Part shown: piece by piece, positions 56,989-64,000 of the stretch
Layout: every line of letters begins with the position of its first letter
Position numbering within the stretch: the stretch's first letter is position 1
DNA from: Symsagittifera roscoffensis
Lineage: Eukaryota; Xenacoelomorpha; Acoela; Convolutidae
Direction: 5' to 3'
DNA length: 64,000 bases
Assembly (NCBI RefSeq): GCF_963678635.1
Contig: NC_087062.1
Coordinates: 44,842,395-44,906,394, forward strand
Notes under the pieces: model-generated
Database searches by the model: none
What the model saw: only the letters and a program-made list of their open reading frames with translations
Told to the model about the DNA's origin: nothing
Translations under genes and position numbers: made by a program

Positions 56989-57608
56989 TCTGAGACATTA
57001 CTGAGTCCTGAGATCATTTCTGTGACACCCCTGCCTCCTCCTTCTTGTCACCTTTCGACTTTCTTACCCCCTCACTAATTCTCCTCAAAGACCGAAGATG
57101 GTTGCCAAAACAACGCTTACTTGGTCTTCTAATTCAACCCGAACGTCGGCCGCTTAGTTAGTATCCATGACGCCAACTTCGTGGAAGTCTCCCAAAGGGA
57201 AAATCTCGACGCGTTCAAGTATTGACAAAAAACAGGACTTCTGAAGCAAAATTTCATCGACTATAGGCCAAGAATTGCGACAACCCTTAGACGAACTCGA
57301 TGCCTCTTATTATTAAAAACTCCCCGATTTTAATTAAACTTCATTTGTTGTCTATTTTAAAAACTTCGTTTTGTAAATTATGCGTTTTAACATTGCCGCT
57401 TCATTTTATTTATGTATACATTTAAATTTATACTTGGTAGCGTAGATTTGTTTTAACTTTTGTACCATTAGTGGAAATTAAGTAATTTGTGTAAAATTCA
57501 CCCATTTGTACATTTTTGTACATACCAACCTCAATAGTAGATACCAAATTTTTGTTCTGTTCATTTAATTTTGATTTTGGCAGTTTGTAAGTTTTGTTCA
57601 CTCTACGT

Positions 57609-57622
57609 TGAAGGGGGGAAAT
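57609..57622 (+). other. Polypurine tract and probable start of 3' LTR
   Basis: GAAGGGGGGAAATG is followed by GGTGTATATGGAC, the expected arrangement of the plus-strand primer just upstream of the 3' LTR. No matching 5' LTR is in the window, so LTR length and exact start are unknown. Confidence 0.55.
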
Positions 57623-57639
57623 GGGTGTATATGGACTTT

Positions 57640-60600
57640 AGTCTTAACTAATTGTGAAACTCTAATTTTTTTCCAGATGGGAAAGGTTGTGAGTTGTTCA
57701 ATTTTTTTATTCTGTTGACCTTTGGATTTGATTATATACCTGCCAACTATGTTACGTGTCTACCGTTGGTCGATCATTTCACTGACGTAGCTGTTTTAGA
57801 ACAGATATTTGAATTGACACTTAAGTTTTTTTATTCATTTAATTCCTTAGTTAATGTACATAACTATTAATTATTCAGGGTCAGTAATAGAAAAATTTAT
57901 TAGTGAGGTCCAACAAAAAGGAATAAGCTGCCACGGATCCGAGAAAGCAAGTCTAAAAGTCTTTGATTAGGGCCAGTTCAATGAAAGAGCATTTATTTCC
58001 CCATTAGCAGAGCTGTCACAGTGTGTTGCGAATCTTATTGGGTCAAAAGCATTCAGTACAAAAATTAGTTCGAACTGTTCCGTGATTAAGCTGACAATTG
58101 ACGCCTTGACTTATGTTCAGTGATTTTTGTTAGGTTTACTTCTTATACCCAGGACATGAGATGTTGTTTCGAGACTATTGGTAGTTCTTTGCGCTCAAGA
58201 GTTAAATCTGCTGAGTTTTTAGTGTTCCAGTTAGCTCAAAAACCTTGCCTACGGAACTTGTCAGTTTGAAAACACTTAGTTTCAGTAAAAGGAACCAAAA
58301 CTTGACTCAGTGTGAGGTTCTTAATTGATTTGTGTCAGTGATCATAGCAGGGAACTTTGTACTGCTCTCGTACTCACGATTGCTAGAATTTCCAATTTTC
58401 ACTAATTTCAGATAAAACTCGTCCAAACATAGATGGTTCTGAGAGGCGAGAAAATAATATAATAATCTAATCGAAAGGAAAGGGTCCGCAAACTATCATC
58501 TTTTGTTATTGAACTAAACGATTCTTCCTTTTTAGAAAATCGTAGATATCCAATTACGCCTCGTAATTTCACACAGTCACTCAACTTGACCTGCTAATCC
58601 TAACAGTGTATCTGGCGGTCACTATTCCAGTAATGATTTTCAATTGATCTCCTTAACTTCGCAACAATGTTCTCTGACTGCGAGAACCAACTATTTATTG
58701 TCTCTGACATAACTGTTCTGGCTATTGGAGGTACCTTCCAGTTTCTTATCTTTATTAACAGTTAGATTCGGTTAAAGTTACGCCATTCCCTTTCAGTCCT
58801 GGCATCTGCTTAATTAGATCGTCCGCACATGTTTTATGGCTACATCCCAAACCCTGTCAACACTTCCAAATACCAAATTTGTTTTTTTTTAAATCAATTT
58901 TGTCAGGCTTATTAGATACCCGGTATTAGGTATGTGTCAAAAAAAGACTAAGCTAGCAAAAATTAAACGATCCTAATCAACTAAATCTTGACCTCCATGA
59001 GCTCTACCCTCCGAGATCCATTCAACCTCCAAACCATGTTTTGCTTACTCAGTGAGTGTCCCAAGGTCGTTACTTTACTTATACCGTCAATGTTTCCGTC
59101 CTCCCGGGAGAAGGAGAGAACCTTTTCATGGATAGCTATTTCTTTTCAAGTATCCAAAAATTCCATTGGCGCCCTATTACAACCCCAACCTTCTAGCTGT
59201 CAGATGAACGTAGTTCGTCTAATAGGTGTCAAATTCAATCAAAATGTCACCTCCAGGGATTCCAGTGAATTATTCGTCCGATCACATTATTTAAGAGACT
59301 TACGTCCTATGATACGCTCCTAATACTGCCAATTTCCTCTAAGATTTTTTTTAGTATTGTTGAATTTATATAAAAAGCTCAGCTACCGTAGCTAAGTTTA
59401 ACTCATTGTTTTCCAAGTCCACTACTACTCAATCCACATTTTCTCTCGATTTTCTCCTATTGCACAAAGTTGTGGCTGGGGAGCTGGCCTGTTTTCCAGT
59501 GTTAATCCCGGTTATTTCTATGATTGTTTGGTCCTAAACACCCAAATCTATTCAAAAGTCACCCTGGGGTCATCCGGGGTGAATCTTTTGTTTTTAATTC
59601 CAGAATTTCACAAGGTTCCTACGTACCAAGTTTTATTCATATCCATTAATGCTTCCCAATTTATTTCATCCCTTAGGTACAATATTACTTTTCCCGGGAA
59701 TAGGCTATTAACACCTGAAGAAGCCCCCAGAGGGGCCACCCGAAGGAAAAGACTCATCAAAAGGAGCCACCCGCTTTCATTACTTTGCGTAAACTGTCCA
59801 TTTCCGGTCTAAGGGGTGTTTTTTTCAGTTGCTAATATTTTCCAGTACAATTGCTGGGTTTGGCTAAAATTATAATACATGATGTCCCTTGTCACGACCT
59901 ATCGTCTACCAAGGTTTTGGCTCCCTGCGTTTAGAAGGCTCCGAGAAACAAGTTCCCGAAGTCGGGAGGGGGACTAATTGTTTGGGGCATAACACCGGAA
60001 GTCGGCGGCCAGGGGGTCTGGGATTCTAATCATAAGCTTCCCTGAGCTAAGTCTATCACATATAAAAACTCTGGTCCCTTTCCAACCGCTATTTACCCAA
60101 TGTTAATAGGGCTAGTTGAACTTCAGGGAACCGTTGTCACTTGGATCGGAGGGTCCGAGGGGCCCGAGTTTTGCATGCCCAGGTCAAATCATCGCTAGTA
60201 TCCGTCCTCTGGGTTTCATAAAGTTAATTTTTTTAGTGCCCGTTTTGGGGGTTACCGATTTTACTTCACTTGTCTTCAGCCATAGAAAGCACTAATTTTG
60301 AAAGGGTTTTCACATATTTTGGACTCGACTGCTTGTGTACTTTTCTACTTATCCGATTGGGTAGTGAATAGCAAGCTGCGTGCTACTACTTCGCCTTCTC
60401 TATAAGGCGTGTTATTCTCATGTTAAAATTCTGAATCGCATTTCGAGTAAGGCGAAAACGAGTGGAGATCACCGATCTTATAATAACTGAGAAGCGCTTT
60501 ATTTAATTCAAACTTCTTCAAAAAAAATTGTCAGGGCGATCGAAACACTAAGCTTTTTTTGTGTGTTTTTGTGATAACAATTCACTTTTCAGCCAAGAAT

Positions 60601-62640
60601 GTCAAAATAAGCTTGAGTTTTGTTTCAGAGGTTAACCGAATGGGTTCAAAATAATCGGCAAAAACTGATGGTCGTCACAACAAACCACTTTTTTCAAAAC
60701 AAATAAACAATAATCCAGGCAAAATATCTCTAAGTTATCTCTCATAAAATATCTCATAGAAAAGTTAGTTTAAACATAACAAAAAAAAGTGAAGCTGGTC
60801 AAGAAAACTATTATCTACTTTAGCACAAATTTGGTTGAAATATCCCAGAGTTTGGATAGCGTAAAAAACATATCTGAACTTAATCCAAATAGTCAAAACT
60901 CAAAGAGTTTTTTTTCGAGAGTGTCAATTTTTACTCCAAAATGTTTGAGACATGCCGGAATTTACTCAAAAGGGAAGAAAATTTTCTGTCTAACTAAATC
61001 CGATTTTTAAGAGACTTCTTCCAAAACTGTAACATTCGCCCAAATATCACACAGCGACGGAGCGTAGAAAAAGTACCTATTAACGACTGGCAGGCGTCAG
61101 TTACCTTAATCCTACTCGTTTTTCACCGTCTCGACCTTGCCAGTTGATTTTCTGGTCTGTTTAGGGCAAAGTAAAAAGTTACCATTCTTAGGCCATCAGT
61201 CAAACGACTTTTGATCAGCTTTCGTTTACATGCGAACACAACCACATAGCTGAGTCTCGGATCCTCAGACTACGTGATTGTCATTAAAAACACGGCTCGA
61301 ACAACCTATTTTTATATGTTTTTGTGTGGCAGTTCTATATTAAATCCATTAGAGATGGATTGACCCTTTCCTTTTTCTAGCTACTCATGCTCTGAAATAT
61401 TAAATAATAACGGTGTTAATTAAGATCTATGACATTATAGCAGCTATACAGTCAGTCTATACAGTCCCTTCACATAGACAGTCTCTGGGGGACCAAGCCT
61501 CCGCTCCCGTAATATTCTTGAGATAACACTCTTATCTCTTATATTTCGTATCCCGGGAGGGTCCCGTGGTATATTTCTTCCCCCACTGAAGCCTCCTTCT
61601 CCACAAATATCCGTCGCTAAGGTTCTTATCGTGTGTTATTGCCACGATAAGAGGCTTCGTAATTTTCTTGCTCGACTGTTCTTCACAATCTCTATCGTGG
61701 TTCTGTTTTTCGTCTTTTTATTTAAAATGGCCGTCTTTTCTCTTTTTCTCAGAAATGTTCTTCTTCCAATCGAAATTTTAAAAATAAAAATTTTAGAACA
61801 TTCTGACCCTCCGTCGCAACACTTTTTTGTTCATAAGGCCTTTAGTCACTCTTTTTTATGTCGCCGGAAGGTTGTGCTGTGTCATCTGGCAGAATGGCAC
61901 ATACTCCCCGGACAAGTCTCCATCAATGTCCCTATTGATCGCATAACAACGGGTTATCGTCAAGTAGTTATCCAGTTTTCTGTAATCAACCTTACAAATC
62001 GCATAAGAAAATGAAATTTATCTACTCCACCTCAACTCACTACGTGTTCACAAATGGCATCGTACTACATCTCACTGCCTTTCAACATTTTCACAAAATT
62101 TGCACCATGAGGAGTGTCCTAGATAAAATTTCTTTTCTGACTACTTACGTCGTCTTGCCATAAAACTTCTTTTCGCTCTTTGTGATTAAAAAGTGGGACG
62201 TGGCACGGCCACGCACCCGTTAAAATTAACTTAACTTCACTCACCAAGTATAATCAGTCATCTATGCGGTCCTTTCAATATTAAAACTAAGAAACTCTGT
62301 GGCTAGGAAAGTTCTTGAGTTACCCACCCTTCTCGAGCGAGTTTACTCAAACTTACCATGTCGCCACACAGTGAATTTGTGTCTTACACAGGTTAAAAAC
62401 TTCAGTCGTGAATAAATAGGTAAATATACTCACCTATGTTCCTTATATACATACATAGATAGTAGTAACTAAAATCAAAAATTTCAACAATTTTAACAAT
62501 TGCAACATTTTCAAAGTTTGGTCTGACCAAACTAGATCAAAACAAAAAGTTTCACAAGTTCAATAATCAAAACTTGGTTGATTGGTTTAAGTGTTAGCAC
62601 ACAAATACAATCAAGTTTTTTCTCCTTCTCCTCTCTTCCT
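57640..62640. other. Long stretch without recognisable genes
   Basis: Five kb of mixed composition, presumably including the remainder of the retrotransposon LTR. Several short plus-strand ORFs (58988-59323, 59528-59812, 61631-62014) have no recognisable domain and are not supported. Small perfect inverted repeats occur: CTTATCGTG/CACGATAAG (61625-61651), CGTGGC/GCCACG (62199-62213) and AGTTTGGTC/GACCAAACT (62515-62533). Probably old transposon debris, but I cannot name it. Confidence 0.4.
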
Positions 62641-62649
62641 TGGTCATCT

Positions 62650-63996
62650 TCATTCCATCATTTCTCCATCCTGATGTTCAGCGTCACTGTCTTCCAGGAC
62701 TTTCTCTAACATGTCCAGAGAGTTGCGGGCCGTGCCCCAACCCTCCTGTTCCAACAGCCTCGGTTTGCAGCAAGGTAGCAAGTCCACATTCACCTTCTGC
62801 TCCCGGTTCCTGCAAAAGCTGTTGTGAAGACATAGGCTCACGTTTCGTTCTAGGTCAGCTCTTAAGACCTCTTTCTTCTCCTCTTCAGTAACACAAGGCG
62901 CTCCAGCTACCCGCTTCACCGCTGTGGTGACCGCGTTTCTGTGCGTCAGGAATGCTCGTTTATAGGCTCCTGGTCCTATATCTAGCTGGAAAGATTGATA
63001 GGCTTCCGTGTTCCTCGACATATGACGCTTCGCGCGTTCATACATCCAAGATGTCATCACTGCACGGAACCAAGGCATCAATCTTTGCCTCGACCATATT
63101 CTTTCAATGGCTTTAGGTATCCTCAGAACCTTGCAGGTGGTTCTGAAAAGATCCAAATCACGACTCATTTTTACGTTGCTCAGCTGTTCAGGAGTCGGCA
63201 CGGCCGTCTCCTGCTGACTTGTGTCCGCGTTAGCCTCCAGCCATCTCACTGCTAGCATGGCGCTAACCACCACGATTGACACTTGTTGATTCTGATCGGG
63301 CAACCCCGTAGAGTACAACTCCTCCACGTCCCATACTAGCATCAGATTCCCGCGTTTGGGGTACCACAACGTCTGCACCAAGCAGTGGCAAGGATACTCC
63401 CCATGGGTTTTCACTATGTTCCTTCGGGTCCGATACCCTGAGGCTCCCAGCAACGGTTCCACTTCCATCAGAATTCTATGTAAATCGTCTTTCTCTTCTA
63501 TGGTGGGGAATTCAGTGGGTAAGGCTCCACTCGCTTTCTGTTTCTCGAACTCACTCACATTGCCTTCGTTCAGTATCATGAACTCTTCGCCCACAACGTC
63601 TTGCAACTCGCCTTCGGATCTCTTCGGGACTGCCCGAAAGATCTTTGCCAACAAGTCATATGACCTTTCCGACATTCTGGCCAACCTCACGCACTTTGGC
63701 ACAGAGAAAAGTTGGTCAACCAATACTTGTTGCGTCCTCGCACCCATTACCACCATGTGCGTAGGATACTTGCTATTACAGTATGGCGCGGAGCTTGAAC
63801 CCACCATATATTTTGAGCCAGTAGGTCTGTGATAGGCTTCACTATCCTTCAGATTCATTTCATTTTCTAGAGCTTCTCGCCAGCCTCCAATCTTCTGCTC
63901 TGTTTGTAATGCTCCAGGGAATATTTCCACGCTGAGGGACGTCACTAGCTCATGGGCACGCTCCAGGCGCTCGAGCGATTCTATCGAACTCGTCAT
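62650..63996 (-). CDS. Uncharacterised 448-aa protein, intronless ORF
   Basis: Seen: an uninterrupted frame of 448 codons, ending TGA at 62650. It starts at ATG 63994-63996, only four bases from the window edge, so a longer N-terminus cannot be excluded. Base composition is more balanced than the AT-rich flanks. No signal peptide or clear membrane segment. Features: a Tyr/Cys-rich patch (GSSSAPYCNSKYPTH), EYPCHCLVQTLWYPKRGN, an Arg/Trp-rich helix-like region (IWSRQRLMPWFRAVMTSWMY), a Cys pair (LLPCCKP) and an acidic tail (EDSDAEHQDGEMME). I recognise no family. Inference: the size, lack of introns and acidic tail would suit a virus- or retroelement-derived structural protein as well as a host gene. 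No polymerase-like ORF follows it in this window. Confidence 0.55.
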   Translation of the reverse strand: MTSSIESLERLERAHELVTSLSVEIFPGALQTEQKIGGWREALENEMNLKDSEAYHRPTGSKYMVGSSSAPYCNSKYPTHMVVMGARTQQVLVDQLFSVPKCVRLARMSERSYDLLAKIFRAVPKRSEGELQDVVGEEFMILNEGNVSEFEKQKASGALPTEFPTIEEKDDLHRILMEVEPLLGASGYRTRRNIVKTHGEYPCHCLVQTLWYPKRGNLMLVWDVEELYSTGLPDQNQQVSIVVVSAMLAVRWLEANADTSQQETAVPTPEQLSNVKMSRDLDLFRTTCKVLRIPKAIERIWSRQRLMPWFRAVMTSWMYERAKRHMSRNTEAYQSFQLDIGPGAYKRAFLTHRNAVTTAVKRVAGAPCVTEEEKKEVLRADLERNVSLCLHNSFCRNREQKVNVDLLPCCKPRLLEQEGWGTARNSLDMLEKVLEDSDAEHQDGEMME

Positions 63997-64000
63997 GCTA

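Larger units (their letters stand above)
54652..57117 (+). repeat. Tandem duplication (~1.24 kb) of the retrotransposon 3' part
   Basis: Sequence from CTTGAAGGATTCTTGCC (54654) recurs from 55899 with a shift of about 1245 bp and continues to about 57115. The junction near 55868-55896 holds extra ACTACGCTTACAACGCTTAC repeats. The copies differ by scattered substitutions and small indels. Confidence 0.85.
53445..57640 (+). mobile_element. 5'-truncated, partly duplicated Ty3/gypsy-type LTR retrotransposon
   Basis: The order RNase H tail, integrase zinc finger, integrase core, pol C-terminal region, polypurine tract fits a Ty3/gypsy element. No gag, protease or reverse transcriptase and no 5' LTR is present. 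Multiple frameshifts and stops make it non-functional. The 3' part is duplicated in tandem. A repeat tract directly abuts the truncated left end. Confidence 0.75.

Noticed and set aside
58988-59812. ORFs 58988-59323 and 59528-59812 as genes
   Set aside because: No recognisable domains, no splice context, and composition no different from surrounding non-coding sequence.
63356-63832. 158-codon plus-strand ORF
   Set aside because: Antisense shadow of the 448-codon minus-strand ORF.

Overview
The window is nuclear DNA of an animal. It is AT-rich, has long introns with canonical GT-AG borders, a multi-exon cadherin gene, several families of short transposon-derived repeats, a decayed Ty3/gypsy-type retrotransposon and a very large satellite array. 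No rRNA or convincing tRNA gene was seen. The sequence does not settle the phylum; a non-vertebrate metazoan is my inference from gene style and repeat content.

Layout. (1) 1-25.2 kb, minus strand: the 5' part of a large cadherin gene. Fifteen exons can be joined with compatible phases, from a signal-peptide exon at 25129-25195 down to 302-606; the gene continues past the left edge. Its introns hold an interspersed ~530-bp palindrome-rich repeat family (six copies or fragments, one pair forming a large inverted repeat), TIR-type and hAT-type MITEs, a 24-bp GTCGCGCC minisatellite, and a nested single-exon membrane-protein gene on the opposite strand (15094-16242) inside a 10.8-kb intron. (2) 25.2-26.2 kb: the presumed cadherin promoter side, with one small doubtful ORF. 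(3) 26.24-48.8 kb: about 22.5 kb of head-to-tail ~22-bp monomers (roughly a thousand), all in one orientation. They are organised into higher-order repeats of ~1.04-1.08 kb in the centre and blocks of ~0.40, ~0.78 and ~1.82 kb on the right. The array is followed by an inverted monomer pair that can form a hairpin. (4) 48.9-53.4 kb: repeat-rich DNA with two MITEs, two copies of a composite GATTATAATC/CAGTTTACCCC repeat, and a degenerate ~90-bp tandem repeat. (5) 53.4-57.7 kb: 5'-truncated, frame-broken gypsy-type pol (RNase H tail, integrase) whose 3' part is duplicated in tandem (~1.24 kb), ending in a polypurine tract and probable LTR start. (6) 57.7-62.6 kb: no recognisable gene. (7) 62650-63996, minus: an intact 448-codon ORF of unknown family with more balanced base composition than its surroundings.

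The only long-lived host genes that can be argued are the cadherin, the nested membrane protein and possibly the 448-aa ORF. The rest is repeat biology. The most unusual object is the 22-bp satellite: because 22 leaves remainder 1 on division by 3, all three forward frames spell the same 22-residue peptide repeat in rotated phase, which explains the many long but spurious ORFs.
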